Program-made: the position numbers and the translations under genes | Shown here: positions 44,660 to 54,474 of the stretch, piece by piece | Layout of the letters: each line of letters opens with the position of its first letter | How positions within the stretch are numbered: the first letter of the stretch is position 1 | DNA from: Nematostella vectensis | Taxonomy: Eukaryota; Cnidaria; Anthozoa; Actiniaria; Edwardsiidae | Direction of reading: 5' to 3' | Length of the DNA stretch: 64,000 bases | Assembly: GCF_932526225.1 (NCBI RefSeq) | Contig: NC_064048.1 | Location: 9,996,188 to 10,060,187, forward strand | The notes under the pieces: model-generated | The model's database searches: none | Seen by the model: the letters and a program-made list of their open reading frames with translations, nothing else | Told to the model about the DNA's origin: nothing

Positions 44660-47600
44660 GATAGTAGTAGTAGTAGTAGTAGTAGTGGTAGTAGTGGTAG
44701 TAGTAGTAGTAATATTATCTCACTCTCAGGAGCAATAGTGAACAAGCTTGAGTGTGTAAGATCTTCAAGGAATATGAAATTGCAACTGGTAAACAGTGAA
44801 AAAAAATTCGAGGACATGGCCGAGGATCGAACCACATCCAGATCAGATAAACTAAGAAAAAATAGACCATACTTCCAGACATGCGCTGAAACACCGTATG
44901 GCAGCATAAAGCTTTACGGCTAGGCTGGAGATTTCGGCCCCAGCACCGCTATCTAGCGAACTGTACAACACAAAGGAACCTGAGGTACCCGCGCATTAAT
45001 GGGGAGGCAATAACCAGGATCCCAGGCCTGTCTTAGTCGGTTACGCCACGCACAGCTCGCTGAGATATTCACTGAAAAATATCGGGGTCTTTTTCACGCT
45101 TGAATCTCTTGGGAATAGGTGTATCCTATAGTAATGTAGCGATGTCGTCATCATGTGCAGCAGACTATGAGCTAGATCTACATTTGCTGCCTTTAGCCTT
45201 TGTTCTTCTTTTTCCAGTCACGCACGTGCAATTTTAGATGTTTTGTGTTTTTAGGCTAAGTTCAAACGTCGTATTATCCATGAGCCGTATTCAATGCAAA
45301 TACAAGCAAATGAAAAGATAAAACAATCGACTTGATTTGTGTTCTTAGGCTAAGTTCAAACGTCGTATTATCCATGAGCCGTATTCAATGCAAATACAAG
45401 CAAATGAGAAAATAAAACAATCGACTTGATTTATTTACATGTATTTGCATTGAATACGGCTCATGAATAATACGACGTTTGAACTAAGCCTTAGGTTTTA
45501 AAAAATACTGTGATATACATCTCGTAAGCTACTCTTCTAGAATTTTTTTAAAGCATTTCAGATTCTAGATTTCGCTTTCCTTGACAAAGGCATCGGATGT
45601 GGGGGTCTAAAAAAGTCAAGTCCATATTCTTTGCTCCCTTGCTCATCCCTTTTCGGATATCTTAATTCGTATTCATATAATACAGATATAACGTTTACTA
45701 CGCTATTCAAGATCAATAATAAGGTGAAGTAACTCCCGAGAGCAATGAAGAATTCTAAAGGAATAAACAGTGAAGTTCCTAGCACAGGCTCAACGTGTTA
45801 ACCTGGGTGAACCAAAAATCGAAAAAAGACAAAAATGCTTGCTCACTCTTGCTCCTGGGAGCAGGAGTAAAAACCCCACCCTGTTCCTTTTCCACTCAGC
45901 ATATGGATAATGGTGATGGTGATGACGATGAAGTTTGACTGTTTATTACCGATAGTTACAAGATTCGATACCTTGTCGTACGTATATCGTATGTCCAGAC
46001 TTGGAACTCCTTGCGTAGCGTAGAAAGAGATATAATCACTGCTAAATGCTAGCCTCTCCATGCTGAAAGAAATAATATATCCTGTCTCAATTTATCTTCT
46101 TTGTTCCTGTTTCCGTCCCATTCCGTTCCGTTTCATTCCATTTCATACTTTACTGCAACACAGTCCTTCACATTCCATTCCGTTTCATTCCATTCCATAC
46201 TTCACTGCAACACATCCCTTCACATCCCATTCCGTTTCATTACATTTCATACTTCACTGCAACACATCCCTTCACATCCCATTCCGTTTCATTACATTTC
46301 ATACTTCACTGCAACACATCCCTTCACATCCCATTCCGTTTCATTACATTTCATACTTTACTGCAACACATTCCTTCACATCACATTCCGTTTCATTCCA
46401 TTGCATACTTTACTACAACACATTCCTTCACATCCCATTCCACTTCATTCCATTCCACACTTGACTTCAACACATTCCTTTACATCCCATTCCGTTTCAT
46501 TCCATTCCATACTTACAGCGGTAATGCTGACGACTCTTCAGATGGGCTCGCGTTCACCCAATCCTCGTAAAGCGTTCCTGTACCGCGTGACCCAGGGACC
46601 TGTGAACCAAACACCAATCAAGGGCGGGAGACAAAGACAAGCCTGCGCAATCGTAAATAGGGATCTCTGTACGCAAAAGAATGAACTTAGCATCAAAACA
46701 TTAGTGGCGCGCGCTTTTGCGGCAAAATAACAACATCAAAAAATCAACTTATTAAAGCACTTAAGTATAAGCCAGGATGTTTATTTGTCGTAAAGGGTTT
46801 ATTTTCATTCAAAGACAATATTTCATTTTTTTTTCGTCGTTGTCCTGCGTGACGCAGTCATTTCTGTGTTTACTTTGGTTTGATATTACCTTTCAAAACG
46901 TCAAGTGATCAGTTAGTGAAACTCGCCTATTAAACAGAATACTAAATGGCCTATCTAAGTTAACTTTTTAGGGCGAAGGAGGAAGGGAGATATAATTATG
47001 CAGCATGCATATAGGCCCATCACGCTAACCTCCATTCAAACCCGAGTCACACAAAGTAGTCCACTTGCATCGGCTGATTCAAACAACTGACTTATTTGCA
47101 ATTATACATGGCCATTTCGAAGTGTACCTTTTTTGCTGCCTCTCGAATAACCTTATGCATTAGAGGAACTGACTTGGCGCGAAAAGTGGCGTTACCATCA
47201 ACTGACATGTCGACATTGATGTACGCTAAGGCACGAGACGAGAGAATCTTAGCGTGTTCCTAGAAAACAAAACCACGCCCTTATATTAGGTTCAGAAAAG
47301 GACATTTATTGTAAGATCTGCGGTAGCAAAGAAAGAGAAAAAATTACAATGAAAATAAAACGATGTGGAGAAAAAATTGAAATAGATCAAGAACATTGTT
47401 GATGATTATTATAAATCAAGATGTGCTTGTTGACGATAATAATGAGGACACAGGTGATGGTGATGGCGATTTTGATAGTGATGGTGAAGATGGCAGTGAT
47501 GTTGATGATGATGGTGATCATAATAGGAATGATTATGATGGTGATGATAATAATAATATTGATGGTGATGGTGATGGTGATTGCGATCAAAATAGGGTTC

Positions 47601-50600
47601 AAACGACGACGAGAAACCCACCTCGGTCCACTCAGTAGAGCCGATCGTCCCCATCTCCTCGCCTCCCCAGCTCGCCATGACTATGGTCCGTCTGGGTCTC
47701 CAGCCTTTTTTGAGAAGCTCACCTAGTACGCGTGCCACTTCCATCAACGCCGCTGTCCCACTACTGCCGTCCGTGCCCCCAAACACCCAGGCGTCTCTAT
47801 GGCAACCGACTATCACCAACTGGTCTACAGCATCCAAATTTATTTGATCAGTTAGAGGTTCGTTTGCCCGTTTAGCAGACCATTTTCTTAGAGGATTTCC
47901 CTTCTAAGGCCACAGTTTTTTTCAGTATTTTCTTTTTCTTTTTAGCAAACCTGTCATTCGACTGGAATGAACTCCCTCCCTCGATTCCGATGACCTCACC
48001 GTCTATAATGACTGATTTTAGCAAGGATAATAACACTATATCCCTATCTCTAGTGTTTGTCTTTTCCAAGCCATATGTCCCAGGCATTCTTACCGCCCCC
48101 CATCCCCCCCCCCCCTCATATCCAGACCTCTCTTTCAAAGACCTTACTAAACCTAGAACTTCCTTATATCGTACTTACTTTATTTGGAAATTCGGCATAT
48201 TTTCCCCCTTTGTACAAAAATTTAAAACAAATATGTGCTCCTCTGGGAAAACGTACACTGTGGTTTTCCGTGCGAAGGCCCAAAATACACGCCTACCGCA
48301 CGGCATTTCTTTCAGTGCCCACGGAATTTCATTGTTGTTATAACGATCTTTCGAAATCGAAAAAAAAAAAAAAATCACAAGAAGACAGGGACGCTGTTTT
48401 AAATAAGAATTTTGACCAAACTTTTGACCATCTAAAAGGCCATTTTTCCAAGGGCACGGAATTTGAAGGGAAAGCGGACACCTTATAAACCTTAAACGGG
48501 ATTTTTTTTTATCTTTTTTTATTTTTTGCCGAGCTCACGGAATTCCTTGGTACGTTTTCCCATGGGTGAGACATATTGATATATATCCTTGCCTGGTTCC
48601 TCAACTCCGCGAATCTCGCCAATCACGTTGTAGATGGGTTTGATTGACAGGTTATTTTTGACTGACAATGTGACTGTCGTTGTATTATTCAATCGTGATT
48701 GGATACCATAATCAACAGGAAGACCACCTCTCCAGGAATCATCGGGGACTTTACCGTCTAGCGTTCTGTTGGTTTATATAAGATCTATTAAATTTTTTAG
48801 CCTACTCAAAAACCTCCGAAAGTGCTCGAGTAATCGCCGCGGCGCTTTTTTTAAATTTTATGTCTCAGGGAGGCTTTTATTCGGGTAGCCTACCTGTAGG
48901 CTTTAGCTGCTGATTTCGGCGGTAAAAACCCCGGCGCCTCTTATTTTTTGTCACTCGAATCCCAGATGGCGGCCACGAACTACTGTTTCGAGGATTTTTA
49001 TCGCCGAAATCAGCATCTAAAGTCTACAGGTAGGCTTATTCGGGGGAAATTCTTACAGCATTCCGGTGAGGAGCTTGAAGAATTCGGGGCTTATTTCAAA
49101 GTCGGTTTAAACTCTAGTTATTTTTGTGCCTTTTAACAACTTGAAATTAGTAAAAATTCCTCCCAGAACCATAACAAAACAGCGATAATAAAGAGTTGTG
49201 GCAGGTAGTCAATTATTATACCTTCCCTTCCAACTAGAGTCATCGAAGTAATCGACGTCTATAACGTGCAACACGTAGAACGAGGCGCCGATTCGGGAGA
49301 AGCCACACAGATAATAGAAAAATCACATAAACGGCACAACATTTGAAGAATTAGATTCAGTAACCATTACCCCATCAGGTAGGTCATGTCGCCATACGAT
49401 ATCGGCAGTACGGGAATTTGGGGCAATTCTTGTTTGATCTCATCAATCGGGATTCTATACATTCCATCTAAACACGAAACAAGCGTACAACAATAAATGG
49501 GCGGTACGTTAGTTAAAATTCTTCAAACACGGTCGCACTATGGACCGTTTTCAAGTTGGACCGAATGCACTAAAGCGAGACTTTGCTAGGTCAGAGGTTA
49601 TTTACAACCCTTCTTTCATGATTTTTACGATTAAACTTACAGGCTAGACAGCTGGTTCAGGCCCGTAACCAGGATTTTTCTTGGGGGGGGGGGGGGGGGG
49701 AGTTCTTTGATAAGGTTTTTATTTATGTCTTTGCAGTATCTCCACGGGACGTTAATTGTCGGATTTGGCTAAAAAAAAGTCTGACTTATGGATTGATGAC
49801 ATATCGGAGTGACCTAGCTTATGCTTTATATAGTTTTGTCTACAAATAGCACGTCTATTGACAACCAAAAGTGGAATTTTGGCAGTTGTGGAGGGGTGCG
49901 TTCGGCCGTTGAGGAAAAATGTAAATAATTAGAGCTACATTAGAGCTACAAAAACGTTTTTGAAGACTCGAACCATGTGCACCTTTGGAATATGCTTCAC
50001 GGCTTTGGTTAGGTTCAAACGTTGTATTATCCATGAGCAGTATTCAATGCAAATGCTACCCTTTTTGAGCGAAGCGAAAGAATTCTTTAGCTTTGCTCAC
50101 ATCGTTCTCGCCGCGAAGCTCGGAGCCTCTGGTACCCAGGGTATGCAAATGCATGCAAATTTAGACGAAACAATTGACTTGATTCATTTGCATGCATCTG
50201 CATGGATAATACGACCAAGTGGCCAGGGGCGTAGCCAGGGGGATGGCCTAGGGAGCCCGCCCCTCCTCCCCTTTAAGTAGCCAAAAATACAGTAAATGTA
50301 TTAGACATTATCTAAAATACAGGAGAAAATGCCTTAAAAGTCCCTTTTGGGTCCCCTCCTGTTAAAAATCCTGGTTTCACCGCTGGTGGCATCCATTGCC
50401 TAAGAATCTCCCCTGAGCTCACTCCTCCTTTCTTCAAACTTCTTCTTTTGCTTCCAACTTTCAATATTTGTTGCTCGAGTACGCGTACGCGCATTTCGCG
50501 CGTTTTTCAGCGCTGTCGTCGGTGAAGGATTCGATCAAGTTCCCAGAACCCCTGACTCTTTCAGAAGGAGGCTCTTTTGCGGACGGCCACAAAAAATCAC

Positions 50601-53600
50601 GTGGTCTTGAGAAAAGAATGTGAGTGATTGGCTGTACATACCTACCGCGGGCCTGCCCGGGGTCAGCGGATCTCCGCTGTAATGCGTCGTCTTGATGTTA
50701 CCACGAGTTACACCCGTGCTTGGCATCCAGTTGTACAGAGGATAGACCTTGTCTAAGCCTTCACACGCGACCTCTGACGGGTCTGAGTACAGGATCACAC
50801 CCACGGCTCCATTCTTCTGGGCGCGCAGCACCTGCATGTTGAAGTGTTTTTATCACAATATCGCGGGCTCAATATACTGCTAGTTTCCGTGGACACGGAA
50901 ATAAATGCCGTGCGTTAGGCGTGTATTTTGGGCCTTCGCACGGAAAACCACAGTGTACGTTTTCTCATGCAGTGACCGTGTCTAATGTGTTAAAATTTGT
51001 TTTACCAATATGATAGACGAATAGTTTCTTAGAAAACATTGTTTAATTAGCTGATATTTTTTTCTGTTATTTAGCCGTACCGCCTGCTTACTTGGTTACA
51101 ATTTGAGGACTTTCGAAAGACCAATTTGTTTGCTGGACATACAGAATCTCGGTAAAAAATGAACAAAAACATCAGAATTTGGTAGTCTCCTTGAGCAGCC
51201 TTTGTGATATCTGCTGTTCCAGGCCACCTCCTCTCTTTGGTGGAATATTCCCCCCCCCTCCCCCCATACCCCCTTGGCTTTCGCCATTTGTGGGCTAACG
51301 AGCGCTTGCGTGAAAAGCCACGCTAAAGGAGACTAGGGATTTTTAACAACGACACTCGTAAATCGCGCGCTTTGATTGGTCCATGTGTTTAAGTCACGTG
51401 ACTTTTAGCGTGTAAAATTTACTCCCGGTAATGAAGTGGTGGTCAAAACAACAACGCGCGATATGACAGCTGCAAACGAAAACTGGCTTGGTACAAGCAT
51501 GTGCGCGCTCTCCAGAACTATACTGTAACGTTGTATAAAACAAATGAATCTCATTTTTTGTGCGTCTATCCTCTAATGAATGCACAGAAGACGTCACATC
51601 GTGTCATGAATAACAGCGTACTTTTTTGTTTATGACACGCTGTGACGTCATTGGGTGACAGACGTCAATAGGGACAGAAGCATACAAAAATGAAATCTAT
51701 TTGTTAAATTGCGGACAGTGTTATTAGTCATACTTGCGATGCTCGATTGGATTTGCTGTACTGGAAAATGACTATCTTGCCGGTTACATTGACTCCAATG
51801 TTTTCTAAGTCTTGGAAGTCTTTATGGCGACCTCGATATGCGTACACGAGTGTTCCCTACAGATAGATAGTGACAGGACCAGTTAAAGAGCTCTACTCAG
51901 ACACATATCTTCAATTTTTTACCAAGCATGCAACACAAATTATGAGGAAAAAAAATGAAAGAAGCCATACCTAAAAATAAAATCTTATGTTTTCTTTACC
52001 CATATTTACATAATTAAACCAAAATTTGGAATCTAATAAAAAGGGTGCTATCTTGCAAATAAGAGAAATGGAGATAGCTTTTTAATCTAGAAAGTAGCTA
52101 AACAGCAGCGTGTAAGGGATCTTCCGCGGAAAGGGTGTGTGGGGGGAGAGGGGGAGTTTGCAGACATAGGCATCATACAAAAAAAGGTTTTTTTTCATAA
52201 AGTATTGCCGCTTTTGGCGGCCAACAAGGTGATACGAACATCCTTAGAGTAAGTGATACGAACATCCTTAGAGTAAGTTTTTTGTGGTTATAATAACTTC
52301 TTACCGTCACCATCCACTGGGGGAGCAAATTGCTGTATGGTGGTAATAATTTCTTACCGTCACCTCCCCACTAGGGGAGTAAGCGCTGTATGGTGGTAAT
52401 AAGTTCTTACCGTCACCTCCCCACTAGGAGAGTAAGCGCTGTATGGTGGTAATACGCGCGTGCTGTTTTCCTCGGGTAAAAGTGGTTTTTCTCGTCCTGC
52501 TGATTTAAATATTACCTGTCCGTCACTAAAAAAGAAAAACGTCAGTCAAGACGCTAGCAAGAGGTAAATAATTACTAATTTAACCGGTACTATAACCCTG
52601 ATAAACACTCGTGTTCTTGAACCAGATCAATATAATCAGATTAATCAATTGACTCCTGGCTATTTTGTAGCTTAAAACATAAAACAAACTGACCAAAAAC
52701 ATATACCTCCCCCCTATTTTGATTTTTTTACAGCCCATCAAAGTTAATCACCGCTGCACATGGTCAGCGGTATCCAAGCTTTCCAGCAGTGCTTTGCGGT
52801 CCCATCTCTAATCCCTCGTCGCTGTTCTAATGCGAGCACAAATTGAAAGTTTCCTGTATTTTTCATAAAAATACAGCTATGAGCATATTGGGAGAGTGCC
52901 TTTGGACATCATTAAGACTATTTGGGCATAATTGAGTGCTGTGCTAGAAAGGTATATGCAAGAAAGGGTGGATTCATGGAGAGTTTTTTCTTGTTTGTTT
53001 TGCCTGGATGAGAAAATGCTGCCTTTAAATGCAAATTGATTTCAAAATTGTTCACATTGCTTTTCTGTGTCTGTATGACCTGAAATTGATTTGTTTTGCT
53101 TTTGGATTAAAAAAACTGGAAAGAGGACTGGCCCTCCCCTCGTGAATTTCCCCCGGATCTCCCAGAATGCTTTCTGTAGGAGTGGGCATTGTATTTTGAG
53201 GCAAATTGACCTGGAGGATGAGTAAAGGTATCTATTTGTGTCTTGAGCTGTGTTTGCTGATCTCTTTACCTTGTGTGGCATTTTGTGTATTTTGTTGGGA
53301 GGAGTGATTCTGTTGTTTTTCCTTGTTCGATTTGGAATTTGTCAAAGTACCTGTGAGCTATTATTTGGCTAAAGAGTAGTTGCTATCATTTTGGTTGAAT
53401 GCATATCTTCAAGACCATGTATTTCTTAGACTGACGCCCGAGTATCTTCATCTTGTTGTGTTTATTTTGCATTAATGATTTTTTTTTTGGTTGTGTGCAC
53501 TTCTCAAAGCCGATACAGGCCGGTTAAGGGGTCAATGTGTTATTGGATTCAGTAAATCAGGAGTGTAGCTAGGCGTGGATGAAGGAGGCGCGCGCATTCT

Positions 53601-54474
53601 ATCTATTTTACTAGAATAGCACAGACAGCTGCAACTGGGCGATTATACGAGCGCTCTGTTTCAAATAGCGGATTGTCCGTGAAGTAGAGTTTGCTATAGA
53701 GTCATCATGAGTCTTTCTCATGAAAGACTACCTCACGTTCATGCCTTATAAACCTGACCTGAAAATACGCAAGGAAAATATAACCGAGTAACAACAAGTT
53801 TCCCTCTATTTAGTTTATCCCCTACACTTTTGCTTTGATATCTGTCACAGGATATTCTTGAATTGCATTGTGTCACAAAGGTCTATTTTAGTTACTACCC
53901 AGAAGGTAGTGAGGTAGGAGTGAAAGTGGGAGGTAGGGAGGCAGATGTTTTCATAGCAAATTAATCACTTTTCCCCACCCCTCCCCGCGCACCCCCTCCA
54001 CCCATGTTCACCTGTCTCTGACTGTGACATAACCGGGTTCCTCGGGCACCGACACAAGCGCATCGTACTTCTTCAGGACAACTCGTTCAACACCATACTG
54101 CTGCCATTTGTCCTGGATGTACTCGGCGAGCTGGTGGTTCTCGGCTGATGCCGTCGAGTGGGGTATTCGGGTGAAGTATCTGTACAAGTAAAGCGGCATA
54201 GTCAGTCTGGGGAGGTCTAGTTAAGGAAAGGGAAGGGAAGGGAAGGGTCTTATTACCTTAGTTGCTCTCTGATAATGTCAGCCGATATATTATCAACGGC
54301 TTCGCGGTGTATTTTCGTCAGGTTCATCCCGACAGGCAGCTCATATCGTTTAGTATCGTTACCGTCACGCGTATGCGTTGCGTTACATTCTTGAATGAAT
54401 GCGACATGCGTGAACAGTAACGTCGCTAGCGCCATATAAGGGGCCACCACGTGACTAGCCCGCTGACGCATCAT
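39610..54474 (-). CDS. FOLH1/NAALAD2-like: M28B glutamate carboxypeptidase / NAALADase family protein, 736 aa
   Basis: Type II membrane zinc peptidase of the family that trims C-terminal acidic residues from peptides or folates outside the cell. Fifteen exons: 54474-54257, 54179-54012, 52525-52411, 51856-51734, 50831-50642, 49467-49371, 48765-48593, 47824-47622, 47259-47128, 46599-46517, 46062-45972, 42981-42726, 41127-41046, 40866-40765, 39787-39610. All phases agree (2211 nt). A hydrophobic segment at about 9-30 anchors or exports it. Then come the protease-associated domain ([24 protein letters not shown]), the peptidase domain and the dimerisation helices ([28 protein letters not shown]). 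Zinc ligands and catalytic residues are present: His370, Asp380, Glu417/Glu418, Asp446, His543. The substrate-pocket stretch reads SLDIRYTYD, so one of the two human GCPII pocket arginines is Asp here, and a NAALADL1-like specificity is possible. Intron 7 looks GC-AG. Several exon borders carry tandem arrays. Confidence 0.92.
39762..39883. repeat. 61-bp tandem duplication of the last-exon 3' splice site
   Basis: CTGGGGGACGCTGAAG starts at 39762 and again at 39823; the two 61-bp copies differ at only about one base. On the minus strand each holds the acceptor GTCGTCCTTAG followed by GCATGTCTT. The exon must start at the copy nearest the coding sequence (39787); the other copy, if used, runs into a stop. 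Confidence 0.92.
40284..40459. mobile_element. palindromic foldback MITE
   Basis: TAGGCCATTCCAGCTATA at the left and TATAGCTGGAATGGCCTA at the right are perfect inverted ends. The arms continue with AACCTACCTCAACTACC against GGTAGTTGAGGTAGGTT and with GCGCGCGC blocks. The whole 176 bp could fold into one hairpin. It lies downstream of exon 14 in the last NAALADase intron. Confidence 0.88.
41167..42750. repeat. 32-bp minisatellite, about 49 copies, made of the exon 12 end and its 5' splice site
   Basis: On the minus strand each unit reads AGAAGAGAATAAAGTTACCC, then TTG|GTAAGTACT. This is the last 24-25 bases of NAALADase exon 12 plus about 8 bases of its intron. The copy fused to the exon (42726-42750) supplies the real donor: exon 12 ends at 42726. 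The repeat phase is 32 bp, with one 33-bp unit near 41745 and one copy that lost 12 bp near 42515. Variants are mostly TTTAT to TTCAT, TTTAA or GGGTAA to GTGTAA; CTTACC (the donor) is kept in almost all. The outermost copy at 41167 has lost the donor. Confidence 0.96.
43068..43100. repeat. poly-G end of a CCGTAGCCAGG-type repeat
   Basis: CGGCCCGTAGCCAGG followed by a G run. The same head occurs at 49656 (GGCCCGTAACCAGGATTTTT) and 50224 (GGCGTAGCCAGGGGG), which links these G runs to one interspersed family. Confidence 0.6.
44341..44504. repeat. 82-bp tandem duplication in NAALADase intron 11
   Basis: TTTGTCAAAATGTTGAGACC begins at 44341 and again at 44423, and both copies run on through GTGTCCCCGAGATATTATTG almost without difference. 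No splice site is involved. Confidence 0.9.
44610..44715. repeat. trinucleotide microsatellite (ATC, AGC, AGT blocks)
   Basis: Successive ATC, AGC and AGT runs. They create serine-rich and leucine-rich open frames on opposite strands that are not genes. Confidence 0.95.
44800..45065 (-). mobile_element. tRNA-like SINE in reverse orientation
   Basis: The minus strand contains GGTTCGATCCTCGGCCATG, a good B box. The plus-strand text AGACCATACTTCCAGACATG, AGCGAACTGTACAACACAAA and CCTGAGGTACCCGCGCATT recurs at 56170-56300 and 56808-56830. The short open frame overlapping it is explained by the repeat. Confidence 0.6.
45251..45494. mobile_element. foldback MITE with one arm duplicated
   Basis: The arm TTAGGCTAAGTTCAAACGTC with ATGAGCCGTATTCAATGC occurs at 45251, again at 45346, and inverted at 45432-45494 (GCATTGAATACGGCTCAT, GACGTTTGAACTAAGCC). 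One inverted arm therefore faces two direct arms. A diverged relative (GTTCAAACGTTGTATTATCC) lies at 50010-50215. Confidence 0.88.
46105..46516. repeat. 52-bp tandem array abutting the exon 10 donor
   Basis: Units of 52 bp containing CATTCCGTTTCATTACATTT and CTGCAACACATCCCTTCAC, about eight copies. The array ends within the intron bases of the NAALADase exon 10 donor: exon 10 ends at 46517 and the minus-strand sequence runs GTAAGTATGGAATGG straight into repeats that read GTGAAGTATGAAATG. Confidence 0.88.
46655..46933. mobile_element. MITE, AATAGGGG...CTAAGAG family, copy 2 (diverged)
   Basis: AAATAGGGATCTCTGTACGC at the left and GTGAAACTCGCCTATTAAA at the right are worn terminal repeats. The right half (AAAGGGTTTATTTTCATTCA and TTCTGTGTTTACTTTGGTTT) closely resembles the copy at 61946. 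Confidence 0.6.
47395..47590. repeat. GAT-rich microsatellite
   Basis: Imperfect GATGGTGATGAT runs just inside the intron after NAALADase exon 8. They make repetitive open frames on both strands that are not genes. Confidence 0.9.
48247..48324. repeat. interspersed repeat, inverted partner at 50893-50965
   Basis: AAACGTACACTGTGGTTTTC, CGTGCGAAGGCCCAAAATAC and CGCACGGCATTT occur here and, as reverse complement, at 50893-50965. The two copies flank NAALADase exons 6 and 7. The family is unknown to me. Confidence 0.8.
48891..49036. mobile_element. foldback element
   Basis: GCCTACCTGTAGGCTTTAGC and GATTTCGGCGGTAAAAA are mirrored by TTTTTATCGCCGAAATCAGC and GTCTACAGGTAGGC. The outer flanks (GGCTTTTATTCGGG and GGCTTATTCGGG) extend the symmetry. 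It lies in NAALADase intron 6. Confidence 0.75.
50010..50215. mobile_element. foldback MITE, relative of the 45251 element
   Basis: GTTCAAACGTTGTATTATCC and AGTATTCAATGCAAATGC at the left face GATTCATTTGCATGCATC and ATGGATAATACGACC at the right. It sits in NAALADase intron 5. Confidence 0.65.
52227..52464. repeat. 53-bp triplication of the exon 3 end and 5' splice site, plus a 24-bp duplication
   Basis: On the minus strand CCACCATACAGCGCTTACTC, CCCTAGTGGGGAGGTGACG and GTAAGAA occur three times, with the exon|intron border at 52411, 52358 and 52305. The first is in frame with the rest of the protein; use of the others adds 53 or 106 bases and reaches a stop. Next to it AAGGTGATACGAACATCC-type sequence (GATACGAACATCCTTAGAGT) is itself tandemly doubled at 52230-52277. 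Confidence 0.93.

Noticed and set aside
44537-44923. Serine-rich 128-codon frame and its leucine-rich mirror
   Set aside because: Translation of trinucleotide microsatellites and a SINE.
46060-46730. Frames rich in FHSI and HPF repeats
   Set aside because: Translation of a 52-bp tandem array next to a true exon on the other strand.
47387-47638. Asp-rich and Ile-rich frames
   Set aside because: GAT microsatellite in an intron.
48591-48600. Read-through of NAALADase exon 7 ([15 protein letters not shown] and stop)
   Set aside because: It would end the protein before the zinc site, and the family sequence requires EPDQLVIVG, which a GC-AG splice supplies.
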